From the NCBI RefSeq assembly GCF_047470865.1, contig NZ_JAZDRH010000032.1, positions 1-33,270 of the forward strand: a DNA stretch of 33,270 nucleotides. The letters are read 5' to 3'. The DNA is from JAZDRH01 sp047470865. Lineage in GTDB: Bacteria; Pseudomonadota; Gammaproteobacteria; Pseudomonadales; Pseudomonadaceae. Each line of letters starts with the position of its first letter. Position 1 is the stretch's first letter. Positions 23,368 through 31,452 of the stretch are shown here, piece by piece. A program made the translations under genes and the position numbers. The notes below the pieces were generated by a model. It did no database searches. It was given only the letters and a program-made list of their open reading frames with translations, and was not told the DNA's origin.

Positions 23368-24186
23368 TTATCGAGCAGCTGTTAATGTGGTGCCTGTATG
23401 TCGTTTAAAATAACGGCACATATAGGCTGGATCATCAAAGCTAAGCTGGTCAGCAATGCGTTTAATTGAGAGTTGTTTATTGGTCAGCAGGGCTTTTATC
23501 TCCAAGATAACCTGGCGATCAATTAAGGTTTTTGGTGCCTCGTTAAAGCAGTTTTTGGTAATTTGCGAAAGATAAAACGGTGTAATACTTAGTTGCTTGG
23601 CATAAAAAGCCACTTCTCTATGTTGCTTGCAATGCTCACCAACCATTTCCCAAAAGCGCCAAGCCAACATTTGTTGACGGCTATAGCTAGACTTAGCTAC
23701 TTGGGTTTCTTCAGGTAAGCGGGCGGTTAGAGTAAGAAAGAAATTTTGCAGTTGGTTACGTAATAAAATACTGGCAGATTCAGCGGCATTTTCTAGCATA
23801 AAAAATGTTTGGCTTTGCCAATGTTTCATCGCGTTATGGTCTATTTTTTTAGGTTTGCAAACAGGCGTATGCTGTAAAAATGCAAACAAATGGTTAGGCA
23901 GTTGGTAGGCTACTTCAGCGGCTAAATTTTTTTCCAACTGAATATAAGAGCAAAAGAAAGCTTTAGAAACTGCCTTTGGAATAGCAATTGAATCATCATA
24001 AAGCACTATGATGTCGTTTTTCTTGACGATGTACTTTTTAAAATTAATTTCAAAAATAGCACGCCCTTGATTACAGATAAGTAAGGTCAAGTAAGGTAGT
24101 TTTAAAATTTGCCCAAGATCTTGGTCAAAACCCCAATAACCGATGGCGAAGGCAGCCGATTTATCTAATAAAGTTGTTTTGTGCAT
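23368..24186 (-). CDS. AraC-family transcriptional regulator
   Basis: A 272-residue regulator. The N-terminal half looks like a cupin-type ligand-binding domain (LTLLICNQGRAIFEINFKKY, VKKNDIIVLYDDS). The C-terminal 100 residues hold the two AraC helix-turn-helix motifs: EVAFYAKQLSITPFYLSQIT and SIKRIADQLSFDDPAYMCRY followed by FKRHTG. The protein stops shortly after the last helix (TTLTAAR), slightly earlier than usual (GxxPxxYR). It lies directly upstream of a secreted-protein gene, with three bases between, and is divergent from the GNAT gene; control of either neighbour is an inference. No strong Shine-Dalgarno precedes the ATG. Confidence 0.88.
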   Translation of the reverse strand: MHKTTLLDKSAAFAIGYWGFDQDLGQILKLPYLTLLICNQGRAIFEINFKKYIVKKNDIIVLYDDSIAIPKAVSKAFFCSYIQLEKNLAAEVAYQLPNHLFAFLQHTPVCKPKKIDHNAMKHWQSQTFFMLENAAESASILLRNQLQNFFLTLTARLPEETQVAKSSYSRQQMLAWRFWEMVGEHCKQHREVAFYAKQLSITPFYLSQITKNCFNEAPKTLIDRQVILEIKALLTNKQLSIKRIADQLSFDDPAYMCRYFKRHTGTTLTAAR

Positions 24187-24311
24187 AAAATATTCATTAG
24201 TTGTTAAAAGTACTGTTTATACCGAGGTTGTGCGCTTATCTATTGAAGCTTTGTTTCTTAAAATACCAGTTGTCAGCAATTTTAGCTGCTTATTAAGTAT
24301 AGGAGAACAGA

Positions 24312-24851
24312 GTGTCATTACAAACTGAGCGTTTAATCTTGCGTCCATGGCAACTTAGTGATGCTGAAGATTTATATGAATATGCAAAAAGTCCAGAAGT
24401 TGGTCCTATTGCTGGCTGGAAACCCCACGAAAGTGTTGCTGAAAGTGCTGAAATTATCCGTACTGTCTTTAGCCAGCCTCAAGTTTATGCTGTTGTGTTG
24501 AAAGAAACAAATCAAGCGATTGGTTGTATTGGCTTACTAGATGCACAGGCCAGTAATTTTGTTATTGGTGGTAATGATGCTGAGGTGGCTTATTGGATTG
24601 GCGTACCCTATTGGGGAAAAGGCTTAATTCCAGAAGCCTTAACTCAATTGATTAACTACGCCTTTAGTGATTTGGAGTTAGATAATCTTTGGTGCGGTTA
24701 TTATGCAGATAATCAAAAATCGCATAGAGCGCAAGAAAAGTGTGGTTTCCAATTTCAACGAACTGAAGAAAATAAGTTTAATCCATTTTTGAATGACTAT
24801 AGAACTGAGCATATTACACGCTTAACTAAGCAGGAATGGTTGGCACGGTAG
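24312..24851 (+). CDS. GNAT acetyltransferase, RimJ/RimL-like
   Basis: A 179-residue protein of the GNAT fold using acetyl-CoA. The start TERLILRPWQLSDAEDLYEY is typical of the RimJ/RimL (Acetyltransf_3) group. The acetyl-CoA-binding region is AEVAYWIGVPYWGKGLIPEA, and LDNLWCGYYADNQKSHRAQE leading into KCGFQFQ is the conserved C-terminal part. The acceptor could be a protein N-terminus, an amino acid or an antibiotic and cannot be told from sequence. The GTG start at 24312 has AGGAG six bases upstream. It is divergent from the AraC-type gene and ends in a strong terminator shared with rne. Confidence 0.9.
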   Translation: MSLQTERLILRPWQLSDAEDLYEYAKSPEVGPIAGWKPHESVAESAEIIRTVFSQPQVYAVVLKETNQAIGCIGLLDAQASNFVIGGNDAEVAYWIGVPYWGKGLIPEALTQLINYAFSDLELDNLWCGYYADNQKSHRAQEKCGFQFQRTEENKFNPFLNDYRTEHITRLTKQEWLAR

Positions 24852-24860
24852 CTATAAAGT

Positions 24861-24893
24861 AAAAAGGGGGAAACATCATGTTTCCCCCTTTTT
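24861..24893. terminator. Strong bidirectional terminator (GNAT gene and rne)
   Basis: A 15-bp perfect stem, AAAAAGGGGGAAACA (24861-24875) / TGTTTCCCCCTTTTT (24879-24893), loop TCA. It has T-runs on both strands between two convergent genes. Confidence 0.95.
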
Positions 24894-24906
24894 TGTTTGT
24901 TGCAGA

Positions 24907-27900
24907 TTACTGTTGAGGCTTGTCTTCTTCGCTTGTCGCTGTTGAATCTAACAAGCTAGGTTGCTCAGTTAACTCAACATTGACTTCCTCTTGAATGACA
25001 GAAGCGTCTTGGTGTTTGATAACCGCTACTGTTTCATAGCTGCTTACACCATCAACGTTTTGCTCAGCCACTTCAACCTCGATAACTGACTGGTTATTCT
25101 GGCTAGGTGTTGAATCCGCTACTGGCGTAGTTACTGCGGCTGTAGTAACTGCGTTATGCGCTGTCTCAGCAACAGTAGTATTGTCTTGAGCCAGCGCAGC
25201 CTTGGCTTTAGCTTCACGCTCTAAGCGGCGGCGTTCACGAGGGTCATTGAGCGCGCGACCAGTGAAAGTTGGTGTGGTTACAGGCGTTTCTTCTACTTTA
25301 GCTGGTGTTTCTAGTACTGGTGCTGGAGTAGATGAGTGCTCAATAACAGGTGCAGCGGCCTGAGCTGGCTGAGAATCAGCTTTATTTTCAGTCACAGGTG
25401 AGTCCAGTGTTTCTGTACGAGTCTCAATAGAAGCTTGTACTTCTGGCGTTGCTGTTTCAACTGGCGTAGCTATCGTTGCTTGAGCTTCTACAACGCTCGC
25501 TGCTTGTGTGGCGATAGGCTCTGCAGTGGCTTCTAGTGAAGCAGCAGGAGCAATCACTTCTGGCTCGGCTGTTGATTCAGTATTTTCCTCTGCTGCAATA
25601 CCATCGTTATTGCGTTCACGGTAACGATTTCGGCGAGCTGGTCGCTCAAAGGTTTTGCTGTCTTCAGTTGTCGTTAGGCTATTACTAGTCTCTTGCAGTT
25701 CAACAGGTTGAGTTTGCTCCTCATCTGTTGCTGGAGTAGTTTCTTCTACTGATGCTTCTACCTGGTCATCACGTTGACGCTCGCGACGATTGCTGCGGCG
25801 GCGTTGTCCGCGTGAGCGACGACGAGGGCGATCATCTTGGCTGTCATCGTCTTGTTCGTTATCTAGCAAATCATCATTGATATCAACATCCACTTTGGCT
25901 TCTTCACGTGGTTTACGCTCTTCACGCTGAGGGCGGTCGCGACGGGTAGGCGCGGTATTAGTGGTTTCAGCTGTATCTTCGTTATTATGACGTTGCTCCT
26001 CACGAGGTTGTTTGCGTGACTGACGTTCTTCGCGTTGCTGATCACGTTGTTGGCTACGCTCATGATTACGTTCTGGGCGTGAATTTTGTGTTTCTTGCTC
26101 GCGCTCATTACGATTACTGCTGCGTTCGTCGTCACGCTCATTGCGATTGCCTCGGTTATTGCGAGGGTTTTCACGGCGGCGGTTCGGCTGACGAGCTGGG
26201 CGGCGTTCTTGCGGTTTAGCGTTGCTTGTGGTTTCCGCTGTTTTAACAGGCTGGGCTTCTTCTTTGCTGCCTGCAAATAAATTAACTAAAGAGCGAACTA
26301 AGCCTTTAAACATGCTCGGTTGTTCTGCCGTTTTAGCTGCCGTAGGTATAGACGGACGTTCGCTAGGAACTACTTTAACTGCGGCCTCTTCGCGCACTAA
26401 TGTGCGCGTTGAGCTTAATGGTTGAGGCGCTTCTTCGCTTTCTTCTAATGCCATTTCGTAGCTAGAGACATTATTAGTTAGCTCAGGGCTATCATCACGT
26501 AGACGCACAACTTCAAAGTTAGGTGTTTCAAAGTGTTCATCTGGGATAACAAAAATACGAACTTTACTGCGTAGCTCAATTTTTAATAAGCTTACGCGTT
26601 TTTCGTTTAGTAAGAAGGCAGCAACATGCAAAGGCACGTGAGCACGTACTTCAGCAGTGCGCTCTTTTAGGGCTTCTTCTTCAATTAGGCGCAAAATAGC
26701 TAAAGAAATAGATTCAATATCACGAATTACACCTTGCCCATTACAACGAGGGCAGACCACACCGCTGGTTTCTCCAAGCGATGGACGTAAGCGTTGGCGC
26801 GACATCTCTAACAAACCAAAGCGAGAAATACGGCCAATTTGCACACGGGCGCGGTCGATTTCTAAGCATTCACGCATACGATCTTCCACCATGCGTTGGT
26901 TTTTCGCCGGTGTCATATCAATAAAGTCGATTACAATTAAACCACCAATGTCGCGCAAGCGCAGTTGACGCGCGATTTCTTCAGCCGCTTCAAGGTTGGT
27001 TTGTAATGCGGTTTCTTCAATATCGCTACCACGGGTTGCGCGGGCAGAGTTGATATCAATAGACACCAATGCTTCCGTTGGATCGATAACCAGTGCGCCG
27101 CCGGAAGGTAGTTTAACTTCGCGTTGGAAAGCACTTTCAATTTGGCTTTCAATTTGGAAACGGTTGAATAAAGGTACGCTATCTTCATACAGTTTTACTT
27201 TGCTGGCATACTGCGGCATAACTTGCAAAATAAAATCTAAAGCATCGTTTTGCGCGTCAACGGTATCAATTAGTACTTCGCCAATGTCTTGACGTAAGTA
27301 GTCACGGATAGCACGAACAATCACATTGCTTTCTTGATAAAGCAGGCGGGGGGCTACTTGACTATCGGATGCACTTTTAATCGCAGTCCATAGTTTTACT
27401 AAGTAGTCTAAATCCCACTGTAGTTCTTCTGTACCACGACCTAAGCCTGCCGTACGGACAATAAGACCCATATCAGCAGGTGTATTTAAACCAGCCATGG
27501 CCTCACGTAACTCAGCCCGCTCGTCGCCTTCAATGCGGCGAGAAATACCACCAGCACGTGGGTTATTGGGCATCAGTACCATGTAACGACCAGCTAAGCT
27601 GATAAAGGTCGTTAAGGCCGCGCCTTTATTACCACGCTCTTCTTTTTCAACTTGAACAATAACTTCCTGACCTTCACTGATCACATCTTTAATGTTGATG
27701 CGGCCATTGCCGTCATAACCGTTATGGAAGTATTCACGTGAAATTTCTTTTAATGGTAAAAAGCCATGGCGTTCTGAACCAAAGTTCACAAATGCAGCTT
27801 CTAAGCTGGGCTCTACGCGTGTAATAACACCTTTGTAGATATTGGCTTTCTTCTGCTCACGGGCGCCTGATTCAATGTCGAGGTCGAACAGGCGTTGCCC

Positions 27901-27960
27901 ATCAACTAAGGCGACACGCAACTCTTCAGGTTGAGTTGCGTTAATTAACATTCTTTTCAT
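24907..27960 (-). CDS. rne: Ribonuclease E
   Basis: This is the essential endoribonuclease that starts most mRNA decay and processes rRNA and tRNA; it scaffolds the degradosome at the inner membrane. The start MKRMLINATQPEELRVALVD is the conserved one, so I reject the 15-codon upstream extension. The catalytic half (1-510) has the S1 domain, 5' sensor, catalytic D302 (VSIDINSARATRG) and D345 (LIVIDFIDMTP), and Zn-link cysteines C403/C406 (CPRCNGQG). The C-terminal half is disordered. It has a short amphipathic segment (PSMFKGLVRSLVNLFAG) likely to be the membrane anchor, then Arg/Glu/Asn-rich RNA-binding stretches and an acidic, Ala/Thr/Pro-rich tail. It has 1017 residues. A long leader suggests feedback control by RNase E itself. 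Confidence 0.97.
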   Translation of the reverse strand: MKRMLINATQPEELRVALVDGQRLFDLDIESGAREQKKANIYKGVITRVEPSLEAAFVNFGSERHGFLPLKEISREYFHNGYDGNGRINIKDVISEGQEVIVQVEKEERGNKGAALTTFISLAGRYMVLMPNNPRAGGISRRIEGDERAELREAMAGLNTPADMGLIVRTAGLGRGTEELQWDLDYLVKLWTAIKSASDSQVAPRLLYQESNVIVRAIRDYLRQDIGEVLIDTVDAQNDALDFILQVMPQYASKVKLYEDSVPLFNRFQIESQIESAFQREVKLPSGGALVIDPTEALVSIDINSARATRGSDIEETALQTNLEAAEEIARQLRLRDIGGLIVIDFIDMTPAKNQRMVEDRMRECLEIDRARVQIGRISRFGLLEMSRQRLRPSLGETSGVVCPRCNGQGVIRDIESISLAILRLIEEEALKERTAEVRAHVPLHVAAFLLNEKRVSLLKIELRSKVRIFVIPDEHFETPNFEVVRLRDDSPELTNNVSSYEMALEESEEAPQPLSSTRTLVREEAAVKVVPSERPSIPTAAKTAEQPSMFKGLVRSLVNLFAGSKEEAQPVKTAETTSNAKPQERRPARQPNRRRENPRNNRGNRNERDDERSSNRNEREQETQNSRPERNHERSQQRDQQREERQSRKQPREEQRHNNEDTAETTNTAPTRRDRPQREERKPREEAKVDVDINDDLLDNEQDDDSQDDRPRRRSRGQRRRSNRRERQRDDQVEASVEETTPATDEEQTQPVELQETSNSLTTTEDSKTFERPARRNRYRERNNDGIAAEENTESTAEPEVIAPAASLEATAEPIATQAASVVEAQATIATPVETATPEVQASIETRTETLDSPVTENKADSQPAQAAAPVIEHSSTPAPVLETPAKVEETPVTTPTFTGRALNDPRERRRLEREAKAKAALAQDNTTVAETAHNAVTTAAVTTPVADSTPSQNNQSVIEVEVAEQNVDGVSSYETVAVIKHQDASVIQEEVNVELTEQPSLLDSTATSEEDKPQQ

Positions 27961-28449
27961 GATGTACCAAAATTTCCGAAATCTCGGAAAAGTTAGTGCA
28001 CACACGACCTTAAGAGGGGAGTGAGGGGCGCGCAGCGAGAAATGCTCGCCGTGTCTAGCTTACCTTGAGCCTAATATAAGCGCAGGTCGCGACAGCGTCT
28101 CCTTGTTTGCTGTTTGGGGCAAACAAAATTAATAGGAGGAGGGATCATGTCTATTCGCGGACGTGATGAAACGTCTAGTTAAAAAATCAAACAAACGCAG
28201 AACCAACAATGTACATCTCCACCCTACACAGATCCTTCGATAAATCGGGTGTTGCTCTAAGCTTTCCAAGAGCGGTTTATCTAAACTGCTGCAATAATAG
28301 AGTGCAGCAGCACACTAAATTTCGGGACGCATTTGCTTTTGCAGTTGGCAAAAGAAGGTAGCCCGACACCTTTGACCATCGTTGAGCTTGATTAACAGTA
28401 TCTATGCACGTTTATGCAATTCAGACATCGAGTGAATAGAACAACGAGA
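27961..28449 (-). promoter_or_regulatory. Long structured 5' leader of rne
   Basis: The promoter at 28456-28484 predicts a leader of about 490 nt. Hairpins in it, in plus coordinates: TTTCCGA/TCGGAAA (27973-27990) just before the start codon; TTGTTTGC/GCAAACAA (28103-28126); CTGCTGCA/TGCAGCAG (28286-28310); and CTTTTGC/GCAAAAG (28336-28354), enclosed by TCGGG/CCCGA. In E. coli a 361-nt rne leader with hairpins mediates autoregulation; a similar role here is inferred. The leader also has a CCTCCTCC stretch (28134-28141 region, minus strand) able to pair with purine-rich sites. Confidence 0.6.
28147..28182 (+). other. Eleven-codon mini-ORF with a strong ribosome binding site
   Basis: AGGAGGAGGG lies just upstream of ATG (28147) and an 11-codon frame, MSIRGRDETSS, ends at 28182. 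It is antisense to the rne leader and about 330 bases upstream of rluC. It may be a leader peptide, or chance caused by the pyrimidine tract of the rne leader on the other strand. Confidence 0.25.
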
Positions 28450-28455
28450 GCTTGG

Positions 28456-28484
28456 AATATAACAGTAAGTTGCGGGTGCTTCAA
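28456..28484 (-). promoter_or_regulatory. Promoter of rne
   Basis: On the minus strand TTGAAG (28484-28479), 17 bases, then TATATT (28461-28456). This is the best promoter match in the rne-rluC gap. It implies a start near 28449. Confidence 0.5.
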
Positions 28485-28510
28485 TTGCTAGAAATCTGTA
28501 TCCTACACAT

Positions 28511-29473
28511 ATGACGAATACTACTACTCAAATCTCAACTGGCGTACAGCTACTTGAGGTTGCGCCGGGCCTTGAAGGTCAGCGTATCGACAATTTTTTA
28601 CGCACACGTTTAAAAGGTGTGCCTAAAACGATGATTTATCGCATTTTGCGTAAGGGTGAAGTGCGTGTAAACAAAGGCAGAATCAAGCCAGATTACAAAC
28701 TAAAGGCCGGTGATGTGGTGCGTGTGCCGCCTATTCGTGTGAACGAAACGGATGAGCCTGCACCTATTGCGCAAGGGCTATTAGATCGCTTGCAAGCGGC
28801 CATTGTTTATGAAGATAAAGCCTTGATTGTCTTAAATAAACCAGCAGGCATTGCGGTACATGGCGGTAGCGGCTTGAATTATGGGGTGATAGAAGCATTA
28901 CGGCAGATTTATCCTAAATACACAGAACTCGAACTGGTTCACCGTCTTGACCGTGACACCTCAGGCTTACTCATGGTCGCCAAAAAGCGTAGTATGTTAC
29001 GTTATTTGCATGAACAGTTGCGAGGTGACGGCATCACCAAACGCTATTTAGCATTGGTCAGAGGTAGTTGGCCCGCCTCGCGCAAACAGGTTGCAGCGCC
29101 TTTGTTGAAAAGTAATTTGCGTTCTGGAGAACGCATGGTTGAGGTGAATCCAGAAGGCAAAGAAGCACTCACAACCTTTAAAGTGGTGCGCCGCTTTGGC
29201 AATTTTGCCACCTTGGTAGAGGCTAGCCCTATTACAGGTAGAACACACCAAATCCGAGTGCACGCTCGTTATGCAGGGCATTCAATAGCCGGTGACGCAA
29301 AGTATGGCGACGATGATTTCACTAAAGAGATACGTCAGCTAGGCGGTAAGCGTTTATTTTTACATGCTGTTGGCTTAGCCGTTACCTTGGCGGATGGCAC
29401 TCACTTGACCTTGGAAGCGCCTGTAGAAACCATGTGGCAGGAAACGCTGGAGAAACTCGTTGGCGAAGATTAA
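28511..29473 (+). CDS. rluC: 23S rRNA pseudouridine(955/2504/2580) synthase RluC
   Basis: RluC isomerises three uridines of 23S rRNA near the peptidyl transferase centre. The N-terminal S4 RNA-binding domain (RIDNFLRTRLKGVPKTMIYR, about residues 25-85) is followed by the RluA-type catalytic domain, with the motif VHRLDRDTSGLLMVAKK holding catalytic D147 and the late motif GRTHQIRVHARYAGHSIAGD. The 320 residues fit the family. The ATG at 28511 has no Shine-Dalgarno; TATCCT at 28499-28504 could be a -10 that would start transcription at or next to the ATG. The HAD phosphatase gene overlaps its end by 14 bases. The rne-divergent layout is common in gammaproteobacteria. Confidence 0.95.
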   Translation: MTNTTTQISTGVQLLEVAPGLEGQRIDNFLRTRLKGVPKTMIYRILRKGEVRVNKGRIKPDYKLKAGDVVRVPPIRVNETDEPAPIAQGLLDRLQAAIVYEDKALIVLNKPAGIAVHGGSGLNYGVIEALRQIYPKYTELELVHRLDRDTSGLLMVAKKRSMLRYLHEQLRGDGITKRYLALVRGSWPASRKQVAAPLLKSNLRSGERMVEVNPEGKEALTTFKVVRRFGNFATLVEASPITGRTHQIRVHARYAGHSIAGDAKYGDDDFTKEIRQLGGKRLFLHAVGLAVTLADGTHLTLEAPVETMWQETLEKLVGED

Positions 29474-30122
29474 GTTACTGGTGTTTGATTGGGATGGCAC
29501 CTTAGTTGACTCAATTGAGCGCATTGTGGCGGCTATGCACTATGCTGAGCAGAAAACTAATATAGCTGCGCAAGATGATCAAAGCATTCGCAATATTATT
29601 GGGCTTTCCCTAAACAAAGCCTTTGCTGTGCTTTATCCTCAGCATGCGGATGACCTTGATCTACGTGGACGTTTTTTGCAGTTTTACAGTGATTTTTATA
29701 TTCACTTAGAAAGCACGCCTTCAGCATTTTACCCACAAGTACCTGAGCTTCTAGAGGTGTTGCGTACACAGGGTTATTTTTTAGCGGTAGCTACTGGTAA
29801 GAGCCGTAAAGGGCTGGATAGAATTTTGCAAGGGCATGGCATGAGTGATTTTTTTGACATCACCCGATGTGCCGATGAAACCCAGAGTAAGCCCAACCCT
29901 CAGATGTTAGAGGAAATTCTCCAGCATTTTCAGTTAGCCCCTAATCAGGCTGTTATGATTGGTGACTCAGCTTACGATTTACAAATGGCAACTAATGCTA
30001 AAATGGCGAGTATTGCTGTAAGTTATGGTGCTCAATCGCTGAGCCAGCTAACGCAAGAGCAGCCTGTGGCTTGTATAAATCATTTTTCTGAATTGCTGAC
30101 TTGGTTAGAGCAGCATAATTAA
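29460..30122 (+). CDS. HAD-superfamily hydrolase, phosphoglycolate-phosphatase-like
   Basis: A 220-residue haloacid-dehalogenase phosphatase with an alpha-helical cap. Motif I VFDWDGTLVDS carries nucleophile D10 and acid D12. Motif II is VATGKSRKGL, the lysine motif is SKPNPQM, and the acidic motif is MIGDSAYDLQMA. The substrate is unknown; Gph-like or nucleotide phosphatase activity is possible. The start is a TTG at 29460, inside the end of rluC, with GGAG shortly before it; no ATG stands near the conserved N-terminus, so a rare start codon is likely. The rluC-HAD-sppA order matches Pseudomonas as I recall it, and the three appear to be one operon. Confidence 0.92.
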   Translation: MAKIKLLVFDWDGTLVDSIERIVAAMHYAEQKTNIAAQDDQSIRNIIGLSLNKAFAVLYPQHADDLDLRGRFLQFYSDFYIHLESTPSAFYPQVPELLEVLRTQGYFLAVATGKSRKGLDRILQGHGMSDFFDITRCADETQSKPNPQMLEEILQHFQLAPNQAVMIGDSAYDLQMATNAKMASIAVSYGAQSLSQLTQEQPVACINHFSELLTWLEQHN

Positions 30123-30142
30123 CGCTTAGTAAGGATATCTTC

Positions 30143-31114
30143 ATGTTTGATCTGCCACCGCAAGATGACAAGCAAGAAAAAAAAGCATGGCTACTACTAG
30201 AAAAAGCCGTTCTAGCAAGCACCGTTGAGCAGCGTCGCTCGCGACGTTGGGGAATTTTATTTAAGTCCTTAACCTTTCTTTATTTATTTGTGATCTTATT
30301 GACCTTTGTTGCAGGTATGAATGCCACAAATGAAGCAACAGGTGAGCATGCCGCAGTGATCGAAATTCGTGGTGTGATAGCAGATAATGAAGATGCCAGT
30401 GCTGATCGTATCATTGGTGCATTGCGTAATGCCTACAAAAATCCAGATGTTAAAGCCATTATTTTCCGTATTAATAGCCCTGGCGGCAGCCCTGTTCAGT
30501 CAGGCTATGTATATGATGAAATTAATCGTTTACGTGCCCTACATCCGGATATTAAAGTTTATGCGGTGATTACTGATATTGGCGCTTCTGGTGCTTATTA
30601 TATTGCCAGTGCAGCGGATCAAATCTACGCTGACAAAGCAAGCTTAGTAGGCTCTATTGGTGTTACTGGTGCAGGCTTTGGCTTTGTTGGTGCAATGGAA
30701 AAACTAGGCGTTGAACGTCGTTCTTATACATCCGGTGAGCATAAGGCTTTTCTTGACCCTTTCCAGCCGTTAAAACAAGACGAAGCTCAATTTTGGGATG
30801 GCGTACTGGGCACTGTGCATAAACAATTTATTGAGGTAGTGAAAAAAGGCCGTGGAGATCGCCTAAAAGAAACCCCTGATTTGTTTTCCGGTTTGATTTG
30901 GTCAGGCGAGCAAGCATTAACTATGGGCTTAATTGACGGTTTAGGTAGCAGTAGCTATGTCGCGCGTGATGTAGCGAAAATTCCAGAAGGCCGCCTGGTG
31001 AATTACACGGTAACAGACAGCCCTTTAGATCGTTTTGCGAAAAAATTAGGTGCAAGTATCAGCAGTGAGCTAGCAACTAAAATGGGGATGCAAGCAACGC
31101 CTCGTTTACAGTAA
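30143..31114 (+). CDS. sppA: Signal peptide peptidase SppA, S49 family, short form
   Basis: An inner-membrane serine protease that degrades leftover signal peptides. One membrane helix lies at about residues 42-58 (SLTFLYLFVILLTFVAG). The periplasmic catalytic domain has RINSPGGSPVQSG, nucleophile S149 (DIGASGAYYIASAADQIYA) and probable general base K201 (YTSGEHKAFLDPFQP). The Ser-Lys spacing of 52 residues equals that of Bacillus SppA (S147/K199). The 323 residues make it the single-domain type rather than the 67-kDa E. coli type. AAGGAT precedes the ATG, 20 bases after the HAD gene. A terminator follows. Confidence 0.94.
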   Translation: MFDLPPQDDKQEKKAWLLLEKAVLASTVEQRRSRRWGILFKSLTFLYLFVILLTFVAGMNATNEATGEHAAVIEIRGVIADNEDASADRIIGALRNAYKNPDVKAIIFRINSPGGSPVQSGYVYDEINRLRALHPDIKVYAVITDIGASGAYYIASAADQIYADKASLVGSIGVTGAGFGFVGAMEKLGVERRSYTSGEHKAFLDPFQPLKQDEAQFWDGVLGTVHKQFIEVVKKGRGDRLKETPDLFSGLIWSGEQALTMGLIDGLGSSSYVARDVAKIPEGRLVNYTVTDSPLDRFAKKLGASISSELATKMGMQATPRLQ

Positions 31115-31125
31115 AAAATACAGTG

Positions 31126-31160
31126 AAAGCCCTGGATCATGCTGATTTAGGGCTTTTTAT
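31126..31160 (+). terminator. Intrinsic terminator of the rluC-sppA operon
   Basis: AAAGCCCT (31126-31133) / AGGGCTTT (31149-31156), a 15-base loop, followed by TT and an AT-rich stretch. Confidence 0.75.
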
Positions 31161-31202
31161 AAATGGTTTTTTATGCGTTTAAGCGAACAAGGATTTTTAT
31201 TG

Positions 31203-31451
31203 ATGCCATTTTCTGAGCAGGAAAAAGCCTATTTATTACAAGTAAAAGGGGTTGGCCCAACAGTAATAGCGCGTTTAGAACAAATTGGCTTTACTCAGCT
31301 TAAGCAGCTAGCCCAAGCCGATGCCAATGAAATACTGCAGACGGTTGCTAGAATGCTTAGCGCTAGTTGTTGGAAAAATAGTCCACAAGCACGAAATGCT
31401 ATTAACTCAGCCATAGTTGCTGCTGGGCAATATACAGCGGCAAACAGTTAA
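31203..31451 (+). CDS. Small helix-hairpin-helix protein
   Basis: An 82-residue protein with a helix-hairpin-helix near the N-terminus (LQVKGVGPTVIARLEQIGFT, residues 12-31), then helical sequence (LKQLAQADANEILQTVARML) and a polar C-terminus. The motif is used for sequence-independent DNA binding, often near RecA-, Rad51- or polymerase-like proteins; there is no catalytic domain. I prefer the ATG at 31203, with AAGGA nine bases upstream; an ATG ten codons earlier (31173) lacks a binding site. It converges on speG with one base between the stops and no good terminator. The role is unknown. Confidence 0.72.
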   Translation: MPFSEQEKAYLLQVKGVGPTVIARLEQIGFTQLKQLAQADANEILQTVARMLSASCWKNSPQARNAINSAIVAAGQYTAANS

Positions 31452-31452
31452 A

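Noticed and set aside
28209..28361. 50-codon plus-strand ORF in the rne-rluC gap
   Set aside because: It runs through hairpins of the rne leader, has no ribosome binding site and resembles no family.
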